DNA of 64,000 nucleotides from Spongospora subterranea f. sp. subterranea (Eukaryota; Endomyxa: Phytomyxea; Phytomyxea; Plasmodiophorida), in the NCBI GenBank assembly GCA_049724395.1, contig JAUGWO010000155.1, forward strand, positions 88,831 through 152,830. Direction: 5' to 3'. The notes under the pieces were generated by a model, which was given only the letters and a program-made list of their open reading frames with translations, was not told the DNA's origin and ran no database searches. A program made the translations under genes and the position numbers. Shown piece after piece: positions 10,734 to 22,668 of this stretch; within the stretch, counting starts at the first letter, position 1, and the number at the start of each line of letters is the position of its first letter.

Positions 10734-13700
10734 ATGCAGGAAGGTTTCAATCTGAGATATGACTATTCTCATGATACCTGGGAGTCCTTAACTATGTTGA
10801 ATGATTGGGCATTGGCGGCGATACTTAAGTTCTCGGCACTTGTATCGTTCGCTGACGTGAGGGAGCCCATCGGCACTGTCTTTAGTCGTGAACTTTGTGA
10901 ACAAGATCACATATCGAATAATGTCGACGAGTTGTTGATACCAGAAATCCCTTGCCAGCAAACCTTGCCCGTTCCGCTGGATGTTCTCTGTTCAGGATTA
11001 TTGCCGAAACTATTAGATCGTTCTCAGGTACCGATTCGCAGTTGCACTGTCGCCTTGAACGACCAAAGGATGGTCTAAGTCGTCCGACAACATGGACCTA
11101 TGTCTGCAGGTCGGTCGAATAGGTCAGCGCCCTCCTCCACAGTATTCCCCTAATGAACCGCTGACCGAGGACGATGATGGCGAGCTACCGGAGCAAGTAA
11201 GGTTCAGGCGCCCTAATATTTCCCTTCTGAAACATCGGCCCACGATGGTACCTGGCGCTGCACAAACGGCTCGTATTTTGCCTAAATCTCCCTCTTCGTT
11301 GCTGGTTCCGCAAACGGAGCGGTTTGCTCGGCCCGGTCAACGCGTTAGGAAATTGGAATGGGGTCCAGTACATCCTCCAACGCCAAGAAAAGCGGCGATG
11401 TTGCCGAAGGCGCTCGTGTACGTGCCAGAAAACGGTGGCCCAGCCGAGTTGGTGGCTAACCTCTTGCCTGGCACCGACAAGCAACGCTTGTTGAGACAAA
11501 CGCGTTTGAAAGTGGTGGAAGGCTCCAGCCCACGAAGACCACCTATCAAACTCCCTCGATGCGACTCAGCCAAGTTCCGCCGCGATTTGATCGCGTTCAC
11601 GGATCGACCGGAGCGGTCAAGACGCGATGAACGTCGCCGGGAGTTGCCTGACCAGCCTGTTATCGATTCGCGCCAAAGAAAAGACGTCGAATTGCTATCG
11701 TCATGGGTCGACTTGAAGTTGAGCGCTGCAATCGACGATCAAGGAAAACGTGTGCAGTTTTCGATTACGGTGGTGGCGACAGCGATTGACGATCTTATCC
11801 GTCAGATCACAGCGCATATGGCCGAACGAGGTGCCCTTCTCGCTTATCTCATTGATCTTGATCGAAAATATCACGGCGAATCAGCCGAGCTCCACGAGCG
11901 CAAAGCTGTTGATGATGTTCAGGTCACGTATCGCCAACGAATTTTGACGTTGACGTCGACGCAGCGTCGCGACGCCGAGCGAGAAACCGAGGAACGGATG
12001 ATGATCTGGAACGAATGCGAGAGAATGAAGGCGCACCTGGAGGAGCGGGATCTGATGCTGGCCGAGCTGCAGCAGCAGACGGCCGTTGATATTGCCAAAC
12101 GCGACGACATGATCGAGAGTCAGATGAGGACGATCGAGCAGCTGGAGCGGTCGTTGGACGACCTCAGTGTGAACTTCGCCCAAGTCTCTGGGCAGATGGC
12201 CACACTGAACTGGGACCTGATAGAATCGAAGGAAACGATCGCCGATTTGCGTCTGAATTTGAAATTCGCCAACGAGCGGGCAACGACGACAACGTCGCCC
12301 GACATCGTTGAAATTCCGCAAAAACCAGTGGCGGATGATCAGACAGAGGAGAGTGCAGATAAAGCGGAAGAACTTGAGACGGTTCGCGATGCGGCGATCC
12401 GAATCCAGAGCCTGGTTCGAGGGCGACAATCCCGTCGGTTGGTTGCTCGACTATCGCCTGTGGTCGACCAACCTCCGTTCAGCGATGTAGCCGTTGTCAT
12501 CGATGTCCCTGAATCACTTCGGCGCCTGTTTCAATGCGCTCCCGAGGTAAGCGATGTCAAAACCCGGATTTCCCTCGATCTCAAATCTGAAATCAGCATC
12601 GCAACACGTGGACCATTTTCAAACGTTGATTGATGTTGTTTTTCGTGTGACTTCTCTGAGTTTTGGTTGAGTTGGGAATGACCGGAACGAGAAGTTGAAA
12701 TGCCTGTTGGTCAGGTGCACGCATCATATTTCCCGCAGATGATCCCGCTGCCCAAGATGATGAAATGGGTGAAGGGAATATTTCTGGCCAAGCCTGAGTT
12801 CGATTTCCATTACGCCAAGCGCGGCGCCGCCCCTTTGCGATTCGCCGATCTCGTCTATGACTATTACCTCTCCCAGCACAGCTTAAGAGAAAGGTGAAAC
12901 CTGTTTTTCTGGAGCTATTTGTTGTTTGAAAAACGCAGGCCATTTTTTTTGGGTCTGACTTCGTGATTGAACAGCGCTGAGATGGATCTGATGGATCTTT
13001 GCCACAACATATCGTTATACCGATCCGAATGTGCCCGCATCCGATTGTTCAGCAGTTTCCTTTCTGAGCCTCCTTCACCCCGTGTCACCGACGCCACCAT
13101 GATCGTTCACGAGGCGCTGCGCCTCTACGCCGCTGGCCCGTTCGAGACCGTCATTGACAATTGCCAGGGTGTCTGCTGGGTCGACGTGGAATCCGTTTTG
13201 CAAATAGTGTCGAAACTATTGAAGAACATCCCCAATATGGCCTCCGCTTTAAAACAGTTGCAGAACCGCGCCAAGACGTTGAGCGTTGCCCGAACTTTTA
13301 CGGGCGCCAGCCGATCCGCGCATAAAGGCACCGATAAATATATGGACCTCGACGATTGTCTGGAAGTTATCTGGGAGCTTTTTCGCCAAGAAGATGCTCG
13401 TCTAAATACTCAGCTAACCGAGGCGTTTGATGAGTACATGGCACAGTTTGCCGATAAATCAACGGATCGATTGTCGCTGAACGATTTTGAAGCCGTTCTA
13501 AAACAGTTCGATGGTCGGCTATTGGACGGGCGTTTGTACAGTGTGGAGATGTACAGAGAGGCAGGACGTCACGCTATTGGACAACAGATGAAGATCGAGG
13601 ACTTAGTTCGGGCGGCACGAAACGGAGGGATACTACCGATTTCAATTGAAACCGATCAATTCCCACGAATGGTGGCGAACAGGATTAGAAACCTGGCACA

Positions 13701-14544
13701 GGATAGCGGCGGGGTGATCGCGGTGATTGGCACGACGGATGGATTACCAAGCACTTTGAAGGCCAACACCGATGAACAAGTGCAGATGATGCAAAAACGC
13801 CTGGCCTCGATGCGAGAGAAGGTGATCGATACGGGAAATACGTGGAAAGCGAAACTCGAGCGAATGCAACAAAAATATGATGGAGTGTCGTCTAAGCTCA
13901 GAGCTGAATACGATATGAAACTGGCGGACGCCGTCCAACTCGAGCGTGAAAAGCACGATAAGAAAATGCGGGAATTGGAAGAAGCGCATTCAGCCAAACT
14001 GCAATTGTGCTTCGAGAAGTTTGAGGAAAGACGAAACGCTCTTGAGGCGGCTAATGACGACGGAAAAGCCAAGCTAAAGTCGATGCAAAACGAGTTTAAG
14101 AGAGTGTCAGAAGAAACGGCAGAGGAGAAAGACGGGCTTTATAAAGCGGTAGACCAGCTAACAATGCAGCTGGAGAAGGAGGTGGCCAATTCCTCAGTGA
14201 TTGCTAACGAGGTGGTGGCGCAAACCTCGCAGGCAATGAGCGATTTCGGTCAAGCGACGACATTGTTGTCTCGACAACTGATTGAGACGACGAGCGCGAT
14301 GGAACGGGCTCGAATGGCGGAAGAAGACGTTCGGACGCGAATGCAGGCGCAAGCTGTACGCCAGGCAAATGAATCCACAATGTTACGACGGTCAAAGCTG
14401 GCGCGCGGGGACTCCTTCCGAATTGGGAGCGATTTGCAGCAACTGGTCGCAAGTGTGCCGCCAATATCAACAGTTGAGTTCCAAGGCATCGGCACAGGTC
14501 ATCAACGAGCGATGACGGCTGGCGTCATGGAAAATAGTCCTTGA
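10734..14544 (+). CDS. Large IQ-motif / EF-hand-like coiled-coil protein (1151 aa)
   Basis: Exons 10734-11027, 11110-12546, 12739-12893 (start could be 12715) and 12975-14544 join in frame. The N-terminus has the MLNDWALAAILKF motif and a basic, disordered region to about residue 290. A first coiled coil spans about residues 350-500, rich in E/R/Q heptads (RRDAERETEERMMIWNECER). An IQ calmodulin-binding motif follows near 526-545 (AAIRIQSLVRGRQSRR). A compact alpha-helical domain (KPEFDFHYAKRGAAPLRFADL ... SLYRSECARIRLFSSFL) leads to an EF-hand-like pair near 775-830 (DKSTDRLSLNDFEAVLKQF). A second long coiled coil runs from 13780 to 14350. The architecture suggests a cytoskeletal, basal-body or flagellar scaffold; that role is inference and no named family was recognised. 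Transcribed convergently with DBP5, with stops about 170 bases apart. Confidence 0.8.
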
Positions 14545-14715
14545 TGATAATTCCAATAGAATAATTTCATAATCAGCAGCAAAAAAATTGATACGCTGAT
14601 ATAGCTTCGGGAATGATTGTAATCAAAGTACAGAACTCCCTGGTGATAAATTTGAGGCGTTTATTTGAATAGGTAGAGATATGCATCGGAACGAATGAAA
14701 CCAGGTTGACTAATT

Positions 14716-16793
14716 TTATGCACTGGTCGGAGCGTCACTTTGTAGGCCGATTTCATTGTCGACATCCTTGATAAATGGCTCCAAGAAATTGAATAATTCT
14801 TCTTCCGTTCGGGCGGTAACCTGATTCGATAATGGTCAATAATTGAAACAAAAGAAGCGGATGCCGACCTCAATTGGTGAAATAGAAAATGCATCTTTGA
14901 TCTCCTGAAACGAGCTCTCGTCAGCAGCAGAACAGATCAAATTGATAGCAATGCCCGGACGGCCGAATCTAATTGTTAACGTAAGCGATTAATAATCACA
15001 GTTAGGCTCGCCAGAAACAAACCTTCCAGATCTGCCAGTACGGTGATAATACGACTCATGATGAGAAACGCCTCTGATCATTGGAATATCGTAGTTTACA
15101 ACACAAGAAACTTCTGGAACATCAAATCCGCGGTTCAACAAATCGGTGGTGACCAAAACGCTGGTCTCCAGGGCGCGAAACTGGTTGATAACCGTATCAC
15201 TAAGATAAACACGGGTGAGCATAACCCTCTATCAACGCAAACAGCACTGGTGGATCTTACCGGTCTTGAACGGAAACTTCACCATGAATCAACGAGGCTT
15301 TGTACCCTTTGGCTTCGAGTTTCATGAACAAATCCGTCGCCTGGTAGCGTTTGTTGACGAAAATGATTGATTGGCCAACGTTCATTATCTTGAATAGGGC
15401 GCACATTATATCAAATTTAAACGCTTCTGTAGGACACTTAATTTCGAAATGTTTGATATGAGGAAGAGTCAGGTTTTTCATGCTGACGGTAATCTTAAAC
15501 GGATTCGGTGACGCCATCTGTAGAACGCATGGGAATATAAACGCCATAAAAAAAACGCATTACTTTCATAGCGTAATCGCGAACTTTCGGGGGGAACGTG
15601 GCTGAGAATAACATGATGTGGCATGAACGAAGATAAGATACAATCTTGCTCGTATCAACGCCGAGACCGGCAACATTACTGGAAACGTTTGTTAACAATG
15701 AAAAATAAAAACTATTGCTAAGAGCGCATACGATCCAGTTGGCCCAGTAACCTCGTTCATCTTAATCATCTCGTCGGCTTCATCAACAACACAAGAACGA
15801 ATACTGTTGACATTGAGGACCTTGTTGCGAATCAATTTCATTAAAGAACCAGGGGTGCCTAAACGCCAAAAAATTAAAGATTGAATAGACACCGTCTACT
15901 GAAGGCAATACGAAAGAGCGTCCAGAATCAAATGTCAAAAATTTGTTTACGTGAAGAAAGTGACTTCAAGACGAGACAGTATTCGGACGTTTACCTATTA
16001 TAACATGGGAAGTGACAGTTCTCGCAGTCGCAGCAGTGTCAGGAAGACACGTGAAAACTGTAATATCGGTGAATTTTGCCAAGGCAATCGTGACATCAGC
16101 ATTTTGTTTGGCCAATTCCCTAATGAATACCATCACGAAGGCATCTCAGCAACAAATACATCAATTTACCGAGTTGGACAAATAACAATCGCCTGTGGCA
16201 CGGCCTGTGCAGCATCAACACGATTGAGCACCGCCAGTACAAAGGCTGCAGTTTTGCCAGTTCCAGCAGGAGCTTGCGCAATGAGATTCTGTGGGCTGTA
16301 TAAACACGATTAGAAAGCGGCAAAATCGGTGACAAAACTTTGAGTAAAACAAAAAGATTATGTTGATATGAAAACCAGTTGAAAATGTGCACTACATTTT
16401 GAAATGTTCAGGCTTACTTTTCAACGAGTAAATGAGGCAATGCTTTTGACTGAATTGGCGAAGGCATGGTCCAGTTCATAGAATGAACACCACGAAGAAG
16501 TTCCGATTTCCTGGGACAACGATCACTAAATGCAAATAGACGCCCAACGCAGATTCAATACAAATTCAGCGCTTCGAAGGTTTCAGACTCCTTCAGATCA
16601 TGAGTGGCATCGGAAAGCCGAACCTGCTGTCGCTGTAGGGAGACAGGCGGGCCAAGATCTGAAAAGCCAGGATCAGGTCACCAAAACAACTGTCGCACGA
16701 TGGTATCTGGTCACCGTCTTGTTCGGCATGTTCAGGACGCTCGCTGGCCGCTTGCTGACCGGGGTGTTCAGCTCGTTCGTTGACCGTCACCAT
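14716..16793 (-). CDS. DBP5: DBP5/DDX19 DEAD-box mRNA export helicase
   Basis: Eleven exons join with phase kept throughout to 466 aa: 16793-16715, 16658-16562, 16510-16418, 16295-16170, 16119-15995, 15858-15732, 15678-15564, 15517-15261, 15199-15023, 14968-14869 and 14820-14716. DBP5 remodels mRNPs at the cytoplasmic face of the nuclear pore, stimulated by Gle1-InsP6. Visible motifs are a Q-motif region ([14 protein letters not shown]), Walker A APAGTGKT (98-105), VIIGTPG, DEAD at 199-202, SAT at 241-243, [29 protein letters not shown] and HRTGRSGR (392-399). The family usually has SQSGTGKT and HRIGRTGR; both variants keep the catalytic residues. The short acidic N-terminal extension and helix before the core ([20 protein letters not shown]) fit Dbp5 rather than eIF4A. 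Introns are 46 to 136 nt. Confidence 0.95.
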
Positions 16794-17045
16794 CGCTAAA
16801 GCAATGTCGAATAATTACTGATGAGATATGTGGCTGCGCTCACCCACGTGTCTATTGGAAAGTCCGCACTCCGCTGGCTAAAGACATGGCCGGGACGCAA
16901 CCCTCGATGTTGACAGTCATCACGACGACACTAGACAGAACGCCCTCTTTTTACTTGTACATGGGTTTGACATTTTTAAAGAATCTCATTACGAAAATGT
17001 GTTTATAAATTATGGATTATTTATATGGCACTTGAACTGTATCTC

Positions 17046-20030
17046 TCATGGCAGAGTGACAATGGGTTTCGACCGTGCCCGCGCTTCGGCGAACACACGA
17101 TGCAAGTTTTTGATGGCGATAATCTCCTCTTGACTGTACAGCATCTGGTGAGACTGCAAAAAAACATCCACATCAGTTTCTTTCAACAGTTCCCAGTACT
17201 GCCGCGCCCTATCCAGGCTTGGATTGCTGTTCGGCGCTACAAGCGCCAGGTTTTGCTGCAAGGCAAATACTGAATCAAAGTAATTAACATCGCATTAATC
17301 AGCGGGACAAAAAGACATACTATTTCGCAGGATCCTAGCCTGGCCCTGACGGTTAATCAGCTTATTCTGCATAGCGGCAGCGTTTCGGATTAAAATCAGC
17401 GTCACAACCAGAACCTGGGTACCGAAGATGTGATCCAGAATTTCTCGAGGTTGTGATAATACAGTAGATAACGCCTCGTCAGCCGAACATAAATCCTTAT
17501 TGAGATCGACCACGAACTTTTCCGCTTCGGAAGTTTCGTCGCGCGATGCATAATCGCAAGACACCATGTTGCCCAGGAAGTAGAAAGAATGGCAGTGAAA
17601 TTCGATTCGCAGTAACATCGTGCACTTCTCTGCTAATAACTGGAATCCATGCTGAATGTTGGGAGGAATCTCGAAAAGTTGACCCGAGGAACTTGGATTT
17701 GTAAGCGTGACAACTCGTTGTAGCAGCCAGGTTAAAGATTCCGAGATAACAGCAATAAGTTGCCACTGCTTTGGGTCGAGCAATAGCTGTCCCTGATCAA
17801 GCCGATCTAACTGATTGAGAAGGCGATAATAAACCGGGATTTCTTGTTTGAAGAACTCTGCCTGTGTGAGTTTAGTTATGGTTTTAGACGCGTGATTCTG
17901 CTGATAAATTGGATCCTGCCTTAGGATCTCGATAACGGCTGGATCACCGACGAGGCAGACCGAATATATCCCGGACGTAACCTCCTGAAACTTCTCCTGA
18001 TAACGGCCCAGCACTCGCGTCAAAATCCCAATGATACACTCTTGTAAGGCCATCTTATCGTAGGGTAAGCGAAAATAATCATCCTAAACTCATTCAAATC
18101 ACCCATGACAGAATAAATCACCGTAATACATCATACCATAATGTGCTCAATAACGCCTGAAACTTCAAAGACGCTGACTGCCAACCCAGGCGTCAGCCGA
18201 ATCATTATCATGCTCAGATCGGGAGCCAGATTCATGCAGCGCGAAGGCAAATGAATTGGCAAAGATTTCATTGACCCGAAAGTTGGCATCGGCTCTGACT
18301 CTAGGAACAAACGAGACTTTCACGAAGGACGCAAGCATATCTCTCAACATATCGCCTTGGTGTTTTCGCTGCACACTGGTAAGGTTTTTGGCCTGATCTG
18401 TAAAATCCATAACCGGCTGATAGATAATTAATATGTTATCGGGCAGAACGGGAATCCAGTTAAGGTTGCTGGTGGTGTTTGGTTCTTGAACAGCAACGGG
18501 CGATCCAACTACCGACGGGCGTTTTTCGCCGTTTTGACTAATGCCACTTACGCTAGCCACGCAACTGTCGGCAAACGAAAAATTCAATTTCATTTGATTT
18601 GACGAACCCATCGCACTTGGTGACGATATTTCCAATGTATTGGAATGCGAAACCGTACGTAGAGTAGGGACAGAGGGATGACTGGACTGTTGAAGATACG
18701 ATAGCAACATAGCCCAGGTCTCACTTTGCATTTCGAACCAGCATCGGACAATCCCGTACGCGTCCTCTGAAAAAGGAACGCTTTCTAGACTATTTAATAG
18801 CCGACACACAAGGTTATGGTTGAATAACACGCGAGTGAAAGCGGAAAACACTTGCTTCAACAATTCAATTAGCGTATTGTGAGCCCAGGTTGATCCACGA
18901 CGCGATGCTTGAGACCTTGGTGATGAGAAAGCTTCTTGCTTTATCGCGTTAGTTTCCGATTCGATAATTGCACGCAAAGCGGGTCTTAATCGCTTCAACA
19001 ACCCCGTACGTGCAGCAGGAAGCCTCTGCAGACGGTGCAAGGCGTGTGTCAACAGCGTCATATATCTGGTGGAATCTTGTTCGGGATTCCGAATAAACTC
19101 TGGTAAAGCTTCTTGAGCCAACAACGGTCGTAATGTGCTGTCAATGTCTGACGTTGACACACCCGGATCAATGCTGAGTTGGTTCGAGCTGGTATTTGCG
19201 GTGGCACCATATTGTGACACGACAAGAGAAACGTCGTCGACCGGTTGCACAGTACTTTGAAATGACTCTGCATTTTGTAAACGCGAACGAGGACCAGAAG
19301 ACTTGAGATATATTTGTGCATCGAGCTGATCGAGAAGGTCTTCCGATAAATGATTTCGAGTCTCTAAGATATTGTCGTGGATGTCCTTTAACGCGCCAAT
19401 GTCCTTCAGATCGTCTTCGAATAGGGCATCGATCGCTCGACTTAAAAGCAAAACGCCGTGCAAATACTGTTTTTTCTTCAGATACTGCTTGAGCAAATCG
19501 GGAACACGCGACATTTCAATAACACGCTCAACAATTTCAGTGGCAAATTGAAGTTTCATATTCTCCATGTACAGCGAATAAAGACGCTTTTGGTTGCGGT
19601 TTTCAATCAGACGACGGGCCTCTGCCATCGACTCCTCTACCTTAGTACAATGTTTTTGATTCGTCGTAAATGACCCTAAGATTGCGGTGAAGCTATTCGT
19701 CGAAGTATTAAATCCCTTGTGATACTTGTTCACTAATACATCCTGGTTGAAAAAAATAACTCAACCAACCGAATTGGAGAAAAGTTAATCGAGTCTACCA
19801 CTGCATCTTCGACAACACCTAACCAGTTATTCAACTCCTAAAAACAAGGTTATGAAATGCGACGACATATCATTTGGCACAGCACGAGCCTTTGGATCCC
19901 AATCCAAGTATTTGAATGGACTGAACGTGTCTGCATCAAACACATCGCCAGGGATCTTGGACCTGGTAAGGTTAGCCAGCACCTCCTTCTCGTCCTTATC
20001 CTCTGTCCCGGTGTAAGATCGGGTCGACAT
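17046..20030 (-). CDS. SEC8: Exocyst complex component SEC8/EXOC4
   Basis: Five exons, 20030-19881, 19837-19799, 19742-18186, 18083-17321 and 17269-17046, join in frame to 910 aa, close to the family's usual 950-1000. SEC8 is part of the eight-subunit exocyst that tethers secretory vesicles to the plasma membrane. The best family evidence is the N-terminal region KYHKGFNTSTNSFTAILGSF followed by a coiled coil (EESMAEARRLIENRNQKRLY); this YHxGFN segment is typical of Sec8. The rest is the alpha-helical rod seen in exocyst subunits, ending in NLALVAPNSNPSLDRARQYW. The 43-nt first intron and the GTTGGC donor of intron 3 were chosen because they alone keep the frame. The gene lies about 250 bases upstream of DBP5 on the same strand. 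Confidence 0.88.
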
Positions 20031-20724
20031 TTACAACGGCCTCAGAAGGTCATTACGAAAACAAATGTCTTCACAGAGTTCATGTGGCGGCCACGGTGAT
20101 TACCGTAACAGAACACATAATGTAGCGTAGGACACTCGAATTCACTTCTGTAGATCAGGTTTTATAGGTAGATATGCAATAGGCCGCGCACACTGGTCCG
20201 CATTCATTTCACTCGTTCCGGTCGTTGAAAAGGAGTAAATAGTGTGACGTTATGAAGAGGAAAGAAAGGGACAATGATGGGAGCAGAATCACCCTGTTTA
20301 CTGCTTTGCAGCGTCACGGATGAGCGTTGGAATGTTAAAACCAAAGTTCTGTCAAGAAAATTAGAGACGGATGACGGCAACGCTGTACAGATTGGAAATG
20401 TTTTTGTCTTATTGAAACGGGAAAATTAGGATTAAAGTATCTCATTTTGACAATTTTTTCAACATCTGGACAAGCCAACAAGTTGATGGTGGCTATTGGA
20501 TCAGACCTTCATCCGAATTTTCCCTATTGATATTGATATCGGTATTTTAGTGAAATCTATCGTGCGTTGACCACCCCACAACGGTAGCGTCGTTGTTATC
20601 AATGTTATGAGCAGCAAAATGGAATACAGCACGTTACTGCAACAATATTAGTTTGATGAGACGGCGAGGGCCATTTACACCCATACGTCGGGGAAAATCG
20701 CCAGCCGAATAACTGGTCTACCTC
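20031..20724. other. Intergenic between SEC8 and the Zn2Cys6 pseudogene
   Basis: No ORF of note. This stretch must hold the SEC8 promoter (SEC8 starts at 20030 on the minus strand); no clear core-promoter motif was recognised. Confidence 0.4.
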
Positions 20725-21278
20725 ATGTCAACGGAAGAAACTCAACAAGTCGGCCATTCAGGCAGCTCGAGGGATTGTTTCTCGAGCAACTCGTCATCAG
20801 AGATGCATATCGGCCCGAACCACCAAGGGGAGCTTTTCAACAGCCCACGCTTTAGTACAGCTGAATGGCTTCTGGATGACAACTTATCAATACCGCCTTC
20901 CCTGAGAGCACCGGCGATCCAGGGAACGGCTATTATCTCCAATGGCCCGATTTTCGATTCTGAGCAACGACAACGACTTAGACATCAGGGATATTTTTTC
21001 ATATGTACTTGAGAATCGACGTTCTCGTTTCCGATGGAACCTACGTTTGCATCCCCGGGTTGGGCGATCGCTTTTCTCGGGTGCGTTTTTGTTTTGGTCG
21101 ACCCTTGATCTTCACGTGCAGCGGATTGAGTACCGCTGACAATAACAGGGATAGAACCGCCTCTGTCGGTGGCCGCATTTTTGGCCCATTCGAGGTACAA
21201 AGGCATGCTTCGAGAAAGGCCGGGCGGATTCATGCTTTGCTCAAATCAGGAATCCTCGACGTGGAAAAGTCACCATAA
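20725..21278 (+). pseudogene. Broken copy of the Zn2Cys6 protein gene
   Basis: This is an inverted, decayed copy of the gene at 22669-23352. The first frame matches its N-terminal half (SSSEMHIGPN, FNSPRFSTAEWLLDDNLSIP). The similarity then shifts frame near 20945 (SILSNDNDLDIRDIFSY). Further on, a third frame keeps the last part of the zinc cluster (KACFEKGRADSC, then RNPRR). The first cysteines of the cluster are not recognisable. At least two frame changes and internal losses make it a pseudogene. Confidence 0.75.
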
Positions 21279-21529
21279 AAAAAAATCAGTGGACATCCTT
21301 ACAGAAAATATAATCAACGTCTCAAGATCAACTCCATTTTATTGATAAACCCACAAATATCAAGTGACCAAGGTAACTGTTCTGAAAACACACACTTCAC
21401 GGGCTGGCATAATATGGAATCAACATCTTGTCCAAATTCCTAGTCACCAATCTACTTTTTAGACGGACGATAGCCGAAGCCTGTTTATATCGTCTGAATC
21501 AACAAGATATCACGGCAATCGTTTTAGTA

Positions 21530-22480
21530 CAATAAGCGCCCACAAGACCTGGGCTTTTGTAGCCACATCGTTAACAGTCTCAAGCAGAATTGGGATGTAA
21601 CTGGTGTCGGGGATTCACAACGAATTTCAGTGATGCAACTCAAACGCGATGGCACAACAGGATCCATATCACTACGTAATCTACCATGAGTCCATGACGC
21701 TTCAATATGGGGTGCTGCAAATCTGTGGGCACGCCTGATCAAACTGATTTGTATCTCAGCAAGACCTGAGTCCTTTCAGTAATCAAGATCGTGAGGACAT
21801 GAAAACCGTCCCCTACTCGAAACTAATCGGCAGTTTGAACTGGCTTGAAACAACTAAACGACCAGACATGACGCACGTTGCTGGCAATCTTTGCAGGTTC
21901 ATAGGCATGCGCGGGCGCCGTCATTGAACGGCCCCAAAGAGAGTTGTTCGCCACCTCTCCCTCACCGTGTCTATGGACTCACGTTTAACAAGCTCCTTTA
22001 AGGGTACAGCAATGCCCATTATCGTTTACAGCGATGCTGACTGAGCAATCCTGCTCATCGTCGATCGACACCGGGGTTTGTCTTGACAGTTTCATGTCTC
22101 TCAAGTATCATGGAGATCGAAACTTCAACTCCCTACCGCATTATCGTCCGTTGAGGCGTCATGCATCGCATTATATGCAGCATCTCCCGAGGCGAAATGG
22201 GTTAGTCAAAAGCTTTCTGAACGTGAGTATCCCGAACCGTTTGCTACAACCATTTTTTCGAGGACAATCATGGTAGTGCAGAAAATTGCACAGATGCGCT
22301 GAATAGCATTTTCGCGTCAAGTATGATTTTGTAAGGCAGTTAAATGGGAATGATAAATTGAAATCCAATGCATGCCAAGGTCGAACACATGCCTACCGAG
22401 AGAATGATGACTGACATCGTCACTAAATCCTGTGCTGGACAGACGCTCAAGAAATTTACTCCCTCGTTCGGTTGGGTTTA
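21530..22480 (+). mobile_element. Ty1/copia pol 3' fragment, fossil
   Basis: Plus-strand pieces follow the order of a copia polymerase end. The end of the reverse transcriptase reads YSKLIGSLNWLETTKRPDMT, followed by the RNase H start (IVYSDAD), the WRSKLQLPTALSSVEASCIA motif and the terminal MTDIVTKSCAGQTLKKF. No LTR pair was recognised. It is broken in several places and sits between the two inverted Zn2Cys6 copies. Confidence 0.75.
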
Positions 22481-22668
22481 AAGAGGCGTGATAAAGATTA
22501 ACCCCATTCCATGATTGTTAGCCCACAGATATCGAACATCCCTAAGCGCCAATGACCATGCACCGCTTTCATGAATGTAGATTTGGATAATCACCAGCGG
22601 GTTATTGAGCGGTAGTTAATAAGTTAACTGGGTAATTTATTTTGGCCTTTTCATTGCTCTACCAACGG

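Noticed and set aside
11881-12429. 182-codon minus ORF
   Set aside because: Antisense of the coiled-coil heptads in the large plus-strand gene; Leu/His/Arg-rich shadow composition.
18142-18165. A 22-nt intron near the end of SEC8 exon 3
   Set aside because: Although it keeps phase, a single 102-nt intron (18084-18185) with a normal acceptor gives the better model.
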